Below, in pieces: positions 11,484-21,044 of a DNA stretch of 59,649 nucleotides; the first letter of the stretch is position 1, and each line of letters opens with the position of its first letter. The stretch is taken from the NCBI RefSeq assembly GCF_000006405.1, contig NW_003213976.1:95835-155483 (forward strand), read 5' to 3'. The position numbers and the translations under genes were made by a program. The DNA is from Perkinsus marinus ATCC 50983 (lineage: Eukaryota; Perkinsozoa; Perkinsida; Perkinsidae). Under the pieces are notes generated by a model. It saw only the letters and a list, made by a program, of their open reading frames with translations. It had not been told where the DNA came from and ran no database searches.

Positions 11484-12591
11484 ATGGCAACAACAAACAG
11501 TCCACAAATCATTCCTCCTACTGCTGCCGCTCCTGCATCCCCTTTTCCTACTGTCCAGGGAGTGGCATACACACCTAAGCGAGTGTAAACTCTCATTATC
11601 GATGGTGGTATCTCATTGTCTTATGTCCTCAGACTTGGTCTGCGCCTCGCGGATAACCGTCTGGCTTTCAGAGTGAGGCTCACTTTCTTCCTATCTATCG
11701 TCCCGATGATTTTCTGCATCGCTTTTGCCATCGCGGTGTGGTTCGTATCGGTGCCTGTGTATATCTGGTGAGTAGCAGAGGAGCAAAATGCGGCGGAGCG
11801 AAGTGAGTAATGATAGTCATTTTTCGTCGGTTTCAGGTATTACGTTCTGTTGATCATTACGGTAGTAGCTCCTACAGCCTTATACTATTCGTTTGCGAAT
11901 AACAGCCCCTCGTTTATGGGTCTTTTCGCTTTCCTCAACGGTGCATTGGCGGTGTGCCAAATTCTCTCAGTCTGGCAGGTAATGGTTGGCTTGCTGACCT
12001 ATTGTGTATCTTGCATAGTGAACCTTGAGATTCCCCTCAGGTGTTGAACTATGTTAACAGGTGTGAAACTTTTGTAGACGAATGCAAAGTATCTGGACTC
12101 AGGGTAGTTCCAGCCGTTGCAGATCCAACGTAAGATATTTCGTGGCGCGTGAAGGTAAAGTTGCTGGTCGTTAAGATATGCCTGTTCGTTCTACTCGGTG
12201 ATGGAGTATTCGTCTTTTCAACACTGGGCGGATAATAAGGACTCAGCCCTCGCGATGTACCTCTCGTTCTTCATACCGGTCGTGGTACTTCATCTGGTAA
12301 TTGTGAAAGGTGTGGTATGAGATTTCCACACACATATTACAGATGCTGTTGGCCTTGGGTCTGATGTGGTATTCGAAGTTGAGGAGGGGTCTCAGAATCT
12401 CTACTACTGGTCCAATCGGGGGTGTCGCTGCCACCGTAAGACTCGGCAAAGGTGTGGTACGATTATTGCACACTGTGTTTTAGGTTATTACTAGTGGGTA
12501 TGTCGCTAGAGGTACTGAAGCTAATGACACGGACAAAGTTGCCGTTGGTGTACCCGTCTCGGCTCCGCAAGATAAAGAGGAGAACATTTAA
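11484..12591 (+). CDS. Four-TM membrane protein, tandem paralogue 1
   Basis: Seven exons (11484-11584, 11633-11767, 11837-11978, 12041-12129, 12176-12296, 12343-12435, 12484-12591) sum to 789 nt, a 262-residue protein. A Pro/Ala-rich N-terminal tail leads to helices around LTFFLSIVPMIFCIAFAIAV, YYVLLIITVVAPTALYY, FMGLFAFLNGALAVCQIL and ALAMYLSFFIPVVVLHLMLL. A loop with paired cysteines (VNRCETFVDEC) lies between helices 3 and 4. The C-tail is short and acidic (ending APQDKEENI). The layout is tetraspan-like, but I do not recognise the family and assign no function. All six intron positions and phases are shared with paralogue 2 downstream, which fixes the model. Introns carry families B, A, C, E and E in order after the first. 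Confidence 0.8.
11768..11836 (+). repeat. Family B intron (sense), paralogue 1 intron 2
   Basis: A 69-nt intron with GCGGCGGAGCGAAG in its middle. It interrupts a Trp codon in phase 2, exactly where paralogue 2 has a family A intron (13413-13483). Confidence 0.8.
11979..12040 (+). repeat. Family A intron (antisense), paralogue 1 intron 3
   Basis: A 62-nt intron: GACCTATTGTGTATCTTGC...GAACCTTGAGATTC and then CCCTCAG. The element is reversed relative to the gene and supplies the region of the acceptor. Confidence 0.8.
12130..12175 (+). repeat. Family C intron (sense), paralogue 1 intron 4
   Basis: A 46-nt intron starting GTAAGATATTTCGTGGCGCG, ending GTTAAG. The TTTCGTGGCGCG motif recurs across the window. 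Confidence 0.75.
12297..12342 (+). repeat. Family E intron (sense), paralogue 1 intron 5
   Basis: A 46-nt intron with GAAAGGTGTGGTATGA shortly after the donor. Confidence 0.75.
12436..12483 (+). repeat. Family E intron (sense), paralogue 1 intron 6
   Basis: A 48-nt intron with GCAAAGGTGTGGTACGA shortly after the donor. Confidence 0.75.
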
Positions 12592-13028
12592 TCGAAGCTC
12601 GCCGATAACCGAGACTTCAAAGACTTACTGCCGGTTATTGAGAGCTCCGGCGAACTCCAGCACTTCTCTCTTTATTTTGAGGGCAGTTTTAGTGGCATTT
12701 GATCCTCGAATGACTGTTCTGTAGTCCTGGGAATAAAAATGAGTGATGATGCGGATGCATCGTGCCGTCAATCTTTCTGTAGTTCTTGCCACAGTCGATA
12801 ATGCGCTCTTGATGCGCCCACTTGTACTGTTGGTGTAGTGTTTATTTGGTTGATGGAATTCCAAGGCGGCGCTCGTGATGATGGTATCAGGTCTCTGAAG
12901 GTCAATTCTGTGATGTGTTGTGTTCATTACTACGATCGATGCGAATTGGTTGAGACGCATCTTGAGAATAGGTAAGATGGTTGCAGGATGTCTTCATTTT
13001 TAGTACCTTTGAACAGCTGAGTAATATA
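12592..13028. other. Intergenic; no gene recognised
   Basis: This lies between the two paralogues. Plus-strand open stretches exist (for example ELVETHLEN near 12945-12970) but show no family match. They could be 5' exons of paralogue 2 or chance. Confidence 0.4.
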
Positions 13029-15068
13029 ATGCCTCCTGATACAAGAGAAGACATTGTATCGTCATCGCCTCCTTCAACGGTTGTAGGAGTACGATTCAAC
13101 CCTCGTATTGTGTAAGTAAAGATCGACTCCTCAACACTGAATAGTCTTGTGGCGTGCGTGGAATTAACTCGATGAGGTGGAGGGTGATGGAGGTATTCCG
13201 TTAGATCGGCAGCATGGTTGAGTTTCTCGGGTGGCGTCAAATCTTAGGTTGACTGTAGTAGCTGATGGATATTGCAGGTTCGGTCTGCCGATCGCTAAAC
13301 CTGAGTTGGCTCCGATAATTCGAACCATATTCCTCTTGGCTCTGGCCCCGATAGTCTTGGTAGCGATATTCGCGGCTGTGACTTTGACTTTGGGGACACC
13401 TGTATTCTTCTGGTAATAGGAACACGAATGGGCCTACTTTGTATCTTGCACTAGTGAACCTAAGATACCTCAGGCTTGGTCAGGTACTATGTCGTATTCG
13501 TTACTACCATTCTTGCTCCTGCCGCATTGTATTATGGTGTGCAATATAATAAGAGTGGTGCCTTGGAGCTCTATGCTGCCTGCAACGTGGCTCTGGCTAT
13601 ACTACAAGCTATAGGCATATGGCAGGTCATATTCAGTTGTGAACTGTAGGAAATGTGGTATCGAATTACTAGTGGCATAGCGGCCCCACATAGTCTGGTC
13701 AAAAAATGTTCAGGGAATATCTCAGCGAGGCGGCGCTCATTAGATCGGGAATTCTTAGCTGAACAGCTCTCCTCGGCTAATCAGGAAAACTGGCTTTGGA
13801 GAATTTTTCTGTCCGCATGTTAATTCACACGGTGATCCTGCGCTATTTCCTGTGCGATTCTCTCCAAGCCAGGCGATTGTCCAGTTGGTTAGGTCATCAC
13901 TGAACTTAGAATGAGATCAGCTATTGAGTGGCGTATCGCTCTTCTCCAAAGTCGGACTTTTCAATTTTTACTGAACTTGGAGTGCGTCAACCCTGCCCGA
14001 TGTATAGGACAACGGAACGAACGAAAACGACGGAGCTAACGCATCACATTTGTATATTTTGACCGGACTGAATATTCTCGTCTTGTTGTTAGATAGTCAG
14101 CTTCATCAATCGCAATGAGCTCTTCCTCGACCAGTGTACTATCAAGGGCAGCACTGTTGTGCCGACAGTTCCTAATCCTGTGTAAAATCTGATAATAGTT
14201 GAGATCGCTCGCGTGATATATTTGGTCCTCATTTAGGTTCGACTGTCAGAGCTATCATTCGTATGATTACTGGAAGGCAAGCGACAATGTGGCGAATGAA
14301 GATAGAACTTTAGTCATTTACAGCGTTTTGATGGGCCTGGCCATCATAATACACTTGGTAATGCTCGAGAGAGGGGGACTCTACTCCCAGACGGATGACG
14401 ATTTAACGACGTGGAAATTCACAACAATTTTTTATGACGTTGGAAGTTATTTTCCAACGAGTGGGTACGCAGGTGGTAGAGTGTGTGAAGGAAGCATCCA
14501 CGTAGAAGTTGTAGCGTACAGGATAACTCGGGTTTCCTCGAATGTGAATGAATTTGAAGTTAGTTCATCGGTTCAGGTACTAACGGCACTCTCTATCTTT
14601 TTATATAGGAAGTTGGCCGGTACCACCACGTTAGTGATCGCCCCGACCTTCGCCGAGGTAATAAGACTATCGTAGTGCTGCCTCCAAGCAGAGCTATCGT
14701 ATCACAAGCATTTGTGGAATATCAAAGTGCTTTTCCCATCTTCTACAATCAGAACATGCGATCTCGAAAATTTCTGATATTGTTGTTGTGATTCGCAATG
14801 TTGGATGGAATGGAGGTTCCACGAGCTAGGAGGATATGCTCCAAACTTTCCTATTTAGGGTCAGATGCGCCCAACTGATGGGACCGTCGCGGAGGGCACG
14901 GAAGCAACCGATTCCTTGAAGGTCACCAGAGGTGTTCCAGTAAAACGATTGGAGTCTTCTGATGAAGTCGATCTAGAAGCAGGGGAAGGAAGTCTTCCTC
15001 CGATACCTTCGAATGGAGCCGATCAGCGGTATGCCACAGATAGTAACAGTCTCGCAGTCACTGCGTGA
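13029..15068 (+). CDS. Four-TM membrane protein, tandem paralogue 2
   Basis: Seven exons (13029-13111, 13278-13412, 13484-13625, 14093-14181, 14237-14357, 14577-14657, 14859-15068) sum to 861 nt, 286 residues. Exons 2 to 5 have exactly the lengths of those in paralogue 1 (135, 142, 89, 121). Aligned landmarks: FGLPIAKPELAP versus LGLRLADNRLAF; YYVVFVTTILAPAALYY versus YYVLLIITVVAPTALYY; FINRNELFLDQC versus YVNRCETFVDEC; VAEGTEATDSLKV versus VARGTEANDTDKV. The four helices are kept and the C-tail is longer and acidic. The function is unknown. Divergence at protein level is high, so the duplication is not recent. Introns 1, 3, 5 and 6 are much longer than in paralogue 1. Confidence 0.82.
13413..13483 (+). 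repeat. Family A intron (antisense), paralogue 2 intron 2
   Basis: A 71-nt intron: GGGCCTACTTTGTATCTTGC...GAACCTAAGATACCTCAG, with perfect 7-bp arms GTATCTT/AAGATAC. It sits at the homologous position of a family B intron in paralogue 1. Confidence 0.85.
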
Positions 15069-15159
15069 GGAACGTCAAGAAGTTGCGACATGATACTACT
15101 TCGCGCGGTTCAGCGCTGATGACATCTTCTTCTTTATTATCTCATCAATTCTCAAATGT

Positions 15160-17518
15160 AGTTCTATAAGGGCCTGTTTGGGCTGATGATATCGATCGTA
15201 TACGACATAGCTACCCATCTGCCGAAGCTGTTCTTCCTATTGTATATAATAGTCAGTTCATGTGGAGGATGATCACCAATAGATCACCTCCCGGCATCAG
15301 TGTGCTGCTGATATTCAATCGGCGGAGCGAAGCTCTTCCCGCCGATTTGTTGCTTTTCAGCTCCTCGATGACTAATTCCTCCGTTCCTAACTCTACCGTT
15401 AACGTCGTTGTGATAAGATTGTTCGACATTTCTCTGAATGATATCCAAGGGGAGGTTGTGTTAATTACTCGCATAAGGAATAGGGGAAGAGCCACTCGGT
15501 GTATTTCCCCTTGCGCTGATGTTTATATTACCAGTTGCATCATTGGTCTAGTGGTAGAATACAACGTTGCCATCGTTGTGACCCGAGTTCGATTCTCGGA
15601 TGATGCAGTTTCTTTACAAACTATTGTCTCATTGTGTCAATTGTCCCGGTATCACATTGCACCTCCATGGCTGAATACGTCCGTCCCTGGTAGGTGTGCT
15701 CTACAACGTCACTGCTTACATATCCGAGGGGCCATTGATGGATCCGATCAATTGGGAGAGGCTCTTCAGGATCGGCATTGATACGGTGAAGGGGAGATGC
15801 ACCGGCGAGTCGTCGGCTTCATCTTCCTCACGTATCTTCCACCATCCATGAACCTCAGGTTCATCGCAATGTCGATGACCGATTTGTGAGTGAAGGGCGT
15901 CGGTTCGAACCAGGGGAGGAACATTTTTCTGGTCCCAACTTCTTGTCATCAATGAGCCGCTTTCTTCCATTGTTGCTTAATTGTAGATGCGCCTACTTCC
16001 CCCCTCCCCCCGTGCATAGTGCTAACCAATGTTTCTTCACCACGGAGAATAGTCGGCCTTCGAATGGTGACTTTTACCATAGGTGATTATCAGATTGATC
16101 GTCATAGAGGACGTTATTTGCCCTGCAGGTGTCCTCTTAGCCAATCGAGTGATAATGTCCTCTATTCTCGGCAGAGCTGGCAAAGTGGTTGAGACAGTCC
16201 CACCCTGACGAGATCGGGAGAGGGCTCTCGAAGGCTGCTGTGATGATACTGCTGGGCGAGCGAGATTTATAATGGTATACCTGTATTAAGGACAGAGGGA
16301 AGCACACTGATGTATTCGAGGAGAACTGTAGAGGAGGTGGAAGCGGTAGAGATACATTCGGAGTTATCGTCTTTGATGGCAATGCTGGAGTAGGTGGAGG
16401 ACCATAATGACCCTGGTGGCTGTTGGTGTGCTAAGGTTTATGAATAGAAGTTTCGCGAAGATCCGATTGCAGTTTGGTAATACTATAGAGCATTTTGGGT
16501 AAGGACGTAGCCAATAGTGCCTATAACGCAGAAGGTAGGTTAGTCTCACATGCTCCCTTCTCATGGACATCTCACTCCATTGGGAGGGTTTTAACGGAAG
16601 GCGACTTGTTAATTTTGCTTACGTATGCTGGAATAGCATGCAAAATGGTGTCATCTACTATCGCACTCGATTGGATCTTCACTGCTCAATAGCTGCTGTC
16701 TATACTCTCGGCCGGGCAACCCTCACTCTAGCGCCTCTTCACGTCTATGGGAAGCAGGCTTCTGCTATGAGCACCATTGGCTGCACGAGGAATTCGCGGA
16801 CGTTCGGGGAGGCGTGGTAGCGCTATTATGATCATGTCAATCATCCCTCGTTGAGGAGTAGCCGCCTTATCGCGATAATGGTGATGCTGATAATCCCCCC
16901 TATGGTGTTGTAGTGATTCTTAGAAGTCTATAAATCACTCTTAGGAGCTCCTGAGAGTTGCCGCTGTCGGCGACCTCTCGAGCTAGGATGATCACGTGGG
17001 CGACTTGATGAATAGAGGGTGATGTGGTAAGGTTGGAATGCCCACTGTGGTGCTTCAATACGGAAGGATGTCGTTTCATGAGCGTTTATAGTCGTAAGAA
17101 CATTCTGGATCACTGCTGTTGCGTTGAGCATATACAATTAGAGATAGAGTAGGAGGGAACTTCCACTCTTGTGGCTTCAGAGGGACATGTGGAGCGCGAC
17201 AGAGTAGGATTGTTATTTGAGTGGTGGTACTGGGATTGGAACCGGGGACCTTTGGGTCGACTGCACTCTGCATCGGTAGAACTTGTATTTCTCGTTATGA
17301 GGTCCGCACCTAAGCTTGGGGGGTACGCCCTCATCCAATTCCGGTAGGGAGAGGTGAAATTTGATTACGACGCAAACTCGTTGGTCCACAGGGAGTTCGG
17401 TAGAACGTCCAATGTGACCGCCAAAATTCAGAAGAGGCGGGAGGAGTTCATTAAAGAGAAGTTCCCGTATTTTCGTGGCGCAGTGACGGACGAGATGCCT
17501 AAACGGGGGAGGAAGTGA
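15160..17518 (+). CDS. Unrecognised multi-exon gene
   Basis: Several plus-strand segments look coding: IDRIRHSYPSAEAVLPIVYN (about 15195-15255), GVLYNVTAYISEGPLMDP with INWERLFRIGIDTVKG (about 15690-15800), VNFAYVCWNSMQNGVIYY (about 16605-16665), and a final basic segment FGRTSNVTAKIQKRREEF running to PKRGRK and a TGA at 17516-17518. I cannot assign a family, and the exon chain is incomplete; it may be more than one gene. A complete tRNA-Gly lies in what would be one of its introns, in the same strand. An intron near 17211-17278 carries an antisense T-arm-like sequence. A TTTCGTGGCGCAGTGAC stretch near 17474 lies within the apparent last exon. Confidence 0.4.
15537..15607 (+). tRNA. tRNA-Gly (GCC)
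   Basis: A 71-nt cloverleaf: acceptor GCATCAT pairs with ATGATGC, discriminator A. The D-arm is in TGGTCTAGTGGTAGAAT, the anticodon loop TTGCCAT gives GCC, and the T-arm is CCGAGTTCGATTCTCGG. All stems are intact, so this is a real gene rather than a T-arm fragment. It lies between exon-like segments of the surrounding unrecognised gene, probably in an intron. Confidence 0.95.
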
Positions 17519-17551
17519 TAACACACATGATGCTGTTTCCTATGGTTAGCG

Positions 17552-18811
17552 ATGGGAGAAATAGCTGCTGAGGTCAGGTCCGGAGGCCACTTTGTGGACC
17601 CTTCTATGGAGCCTCTTAATCTGGATGGCAGCGATTCAGTGCATGACGGGTATGTTAAGAATAGGATGGATCAAATCGATGACGATTTCGTCGATCATTT
17701 GGTTAGAGAGGGAAAGACGGGAGGAGGTAGTAGTAGTAGTAGAATGGTGCATACTGCAAGTCTCTTTTTTTGAGATATGTTCCAAACCTTCGAAGCTCAC
17801 CTTGCAGCAATAGCAGACTTTAAGGCTACTAAGGTTGCGGTGATAATAATGGGAGGGGGTGAAGTTGAGACATATTGAACTCTGGGGGGGTTTACTCGTA
17901 ACGCGTTATAGGGTAATGGACATTAGTGATGGCTACTTAGTTGAGGAGGGTTAAGGGGTCGATGGTATACTGATGTAGTAGAATTGGACGATGGATGGTA
18001 TTTAGGCTAGGACCCAACGAGGGGCCCATATTAAGAGAATAACACAAGTAGAGTACAACCCTTTGCATGGTGGAGATGGCAAGGCACGGTTGATGGAAGC
18101 TAGTGAGGTGGTATGGGGAGGGGCTTTTGTTGGCGAGATGGATGATGACGATGGGGCAGGAAAGTGGTATCGATCCTTCGTATCGGCGTAGAGATGATTA
18201 TCACTCTTAAATGCTATGGGGAAATATGTAGATCTGAATATAGAAAAGAGTAGCTTGAATATGAAGTCGTCGGTCGAGTTTGATTATGTCAGCCTCCATC
18301 CTATGCTTTGGAAGGCGACAGGAAGCCGCTGTTGCCTGCTGAGCAACATGCTAGTCTCCAACCGAGGGGGAAGGCGGTCGATGGACGATTCATATCTGGG
18401 AAGCGATCGCGGGATAAGAAGGTTATGAGGGGTTTAAAGAAGGTGATCATTGGTCGGTTTAGGCGGACCCAAGGTTTGCCACTCCCGACCCGCGGGGTAG
18501 TAGTGTGAGTCGAATAGACGATCAGTGGATGGAGGAAGAGGAGGAGGGAGAAGTATTCAGGTAGTACTGGGGTGATGGCCGCTCGAGTCCCACCTGTCAG
18601 TTCCGAGGGAGAGGAGGAGTCATACTCGAGTGATGATGATGGGGAGGCGGTGTTGCTGGCCTCATCGAGGGAGGAGGAGTTCTCTGATGAGGATAGTGAG
18701 GAGGAGGAAGAGGAAGGGGATAGGTTTGAGAGGCCTTATGAAGAGAAAGGGGTAGTAGTTCTAGGAGTAGGGCGAGGCGTTACTGATGGCACGCCATGGT
18801 GGGGGGGGTAG
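17552..18811 (+). CDS. Unrecognised protein with acidic C-terminus, probably nuclear
   Basis: ATG at 17552 begins MGEIAAEVRSGGHFVDPS, followed by a polar stretch (LDGSDSVHDGYVKNRMDQID). Later segments include FEAHLAAIADFK (about 17790-17830), LPAEQHASLQPRGKAVDG (about 18325-18380) and a basic region RSRDKKVMRGLKKVIIGRF (about 18400-18460). The last exon (about 18560-18811) is strongly acidic (EFSDEDSEEEEEEGDRF), ending at TAG 18809-18811. Alternating basic and acidic tracts suggest a nuclear or nucleolar protein, but that is inference and no family is recognised. Exon borders in the middle are not resolved. Confidence 0.45.
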
Positions 18812-18909
18812 GAGGTATTCCTTTACCGACTTATGTGATGATAAGTGTACATGATCTAGTATTCTACTGGAGTTTGAATTGTTAATGGCAGATAACCTCT
18901 TCTATCGCC

Positions 18910-20979
18910 ATGACGCACAACTTTAAGGCACTCCGAGCGAACGATGGGGAGGCCTTCCCTGTGAAGTGAGTGCTGTCCCTAGTGGCTGATGTGAGATACG
19001 GCTCTCAGTGTCGATACCGAGAGTCCGTATGGTGGGAGGATGCGGGCGTCGGGATTAGGTCAAGTATGGAGAGAATTGAGTGAGCAGGTCGGTGTGTGAT
19101 TGAGTACAGTCCAGGAGGTGCAGGTCCTGGTGTGCGGTTTGGGGAATATCTGGAGACGGCAGTTCCCCTTGCACATACGACCACTCTAGAGGAGTATAGG
19201 AGGGCTCGAATGGACGCTGTAGGGAAGAGGGCAGGAGGGGATGGGCGTGTATTGGTGACAGGTGGTGACAGACGAGTCGTATAAGCAGCTGTATTGGATC
19301 ACAGGAGAAGACAGGTAGTAGTGTTGTTGGTCTGTCGTGCCGTGAGGTAGAGAGGTCATACCACACCTTGGACGATTCGTCAACGATGCCAATGGTAGTG
19401 TTGGTATCCCCTCAGGCAGATGGTGGCTGACCATTTCCTCACTATAGGGCTCCGTAACCTGACCCCTGGGGATGTCCAGTAGGCTTGTAGAGGTAGGAGG
19501 TAGTGGTGATTCTAGTGACAGGTTTGGGTGTATTATTGACACACGAGCGTTAGTCTTGGACCTCTGCCACGTCTATATGCATCCAGATGCGGTGGCGGTA
19601 AGGGGAGAGGATTAGCAGTCAATAGTTGTTGGTGTAGATACTCACTGAAGGTCACGCCCGTCCACAGCTGTATGACTACCTCTGTCAGTATGTACTGTAC
19701 TCTCGGCAGTCCGGCCTAGATGTGAGGATACAACCCATCACCCTCCAGGCTGTGTTGTCGGTCCATGGGCCTAGAGGTAACAGTGATATACTCTACTGAT
19801 GCATACCTTCTCCTCCTCATCATCATCAGCGTCGATAGCTCTGGCGGAGATGTTTGAGTCGATGCCGGAGGCTAGGCTCGAGACGCTTAATAAAGTTAAC
19901 GACCCCGAGTCGGGGGACGGGTTGGAAGTCTCTCCTGCAGCGGTAGGAGCAGGAAGGAGGTTTTGGTCTCAAGGGCCTGGGCGAGCGCTACTTACGTTCC
20001 ATCCACTTGGATCAGATAATACACCAGCCGTTCCAGTCAGCGATGGAGTTCCACACAAAGTCAGCTAGTGGGGTGATAATGAGGGGAGGCAGTATTGGTA
20101 GTGGCCTCGACGTCTTCACGCTACTCCTCGATGTTGATGCTGATGGTAATAAGGCTTTCTGCCCGTTGGCTTACTACAGTCTGTTTTCATATAAGGTGCG
20201 TCTCTATTGCGGTCCCTTTGTGGAGACTATGATGTGCTCCCTGCTGGCATCCTGGCGATCGATATGTTGCGTAATGAGGCTGGACTTCCGAGGTGGAGGA
20301 GGAGGAGATGTCGTCCTGTTGGAGATTGTCATGGATGCTTCCTAGGCCTGGAGTTGACGTCACACCCCTGACGAGCCCGATACGAGCCTCACTGGCATGG
20401 ACCATTGACCAGTAAGGGCAGTACTGTGGGTAGTGGATGTCGGGCATGGACTGCATAGATACAAGTTGAGGCTGCATACGATGTTTGGATGGAAGCAACT
20501 GTTCGCTCAACTCGGCGGTGGTCCACGATTCGTTAGGACTGGGATCATACTGCAGTCGTAATTATTGTTGTTGGTCTCACCCTATGAGACCACATGCTAG
20601 AGAGCAGGTACGCCCATGCAGGGTGTCGCCTTTTGTCAACTCCTCATCGTCGTCCAGTGGGAGAGATCACTAGCTGCACGTGGAGCCCGGAGCTGAAGGC
20701 CCGGATCTGCCAGGCTTATATCAAACCGGAGTTCTCCAAGCCTGGTGAGCTCACACCGGAATGTACGTGCTGCTATTGTATGTGTCGGTAGGGCGGAACC
20801 TGCTGGCGTCTGTACCGTACAACCTGCCGGACGATATGAAGTACTCTAAAAAGAAGCGTTTGCTGTCCCAAGGGGTCTTCCGGGGGCAACATCGACGGCT
20901 CACAGCAGCACGAGTTTACGGCCTTCCCTTTGTGAGTGTCCTTCATCTTTGTTGGTCTTCGAGAGATTCCTCTCTTTAA
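18910..20979 (+). CDS. GCVT: Aminomethyltransferase, glycine cleavage T-protein family
   Basis: Exons in order: LRNLTPGDVQ (about 19445-19475), PQLYDYLCQYVLYSRQSGLD to LSVHGPRG (about 19655-19780), then PAGILAIDMLRNEAGLPR (about 20235-20305), VTPLTSPIRASLAWTIDQ (about 20358-20412), FGWKQLFAQLGGGPRFVRTG (about 20485-20540), PVGEITSCTWSPELKARICQ (about 20660-20715) and PGRNLLASVPYNLPDD. The order matches GcvT: folate-binding core (normally ARDSLRLEAG), then TPVEAGLAWT, then the vGtvTSG C-terminal barrel. The family moves the methylene group of glycine from H-protein to tetrahydrofolate in mitochondria. Intron 20746-20792 joins KP to GRN in phase. The N-terminal exons are poorly conserved and the start at 18910 is tentative. 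Catalytic residues were not checked. Confidence 0.7.
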
Positions 20980-21044
20980 GGTTGAGCATACATATCCTGG
21001 AGCAGAGGGAGTGAGAATAGTCGCCTTCAGCAAGCCCGACAGGG

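Noticed and set aside
15260-15781. A 173-codon plus-strand frame
   Set aside because: It reads through the tRNA-Gly gene, so the frame as a whole cannot be one coding exon.
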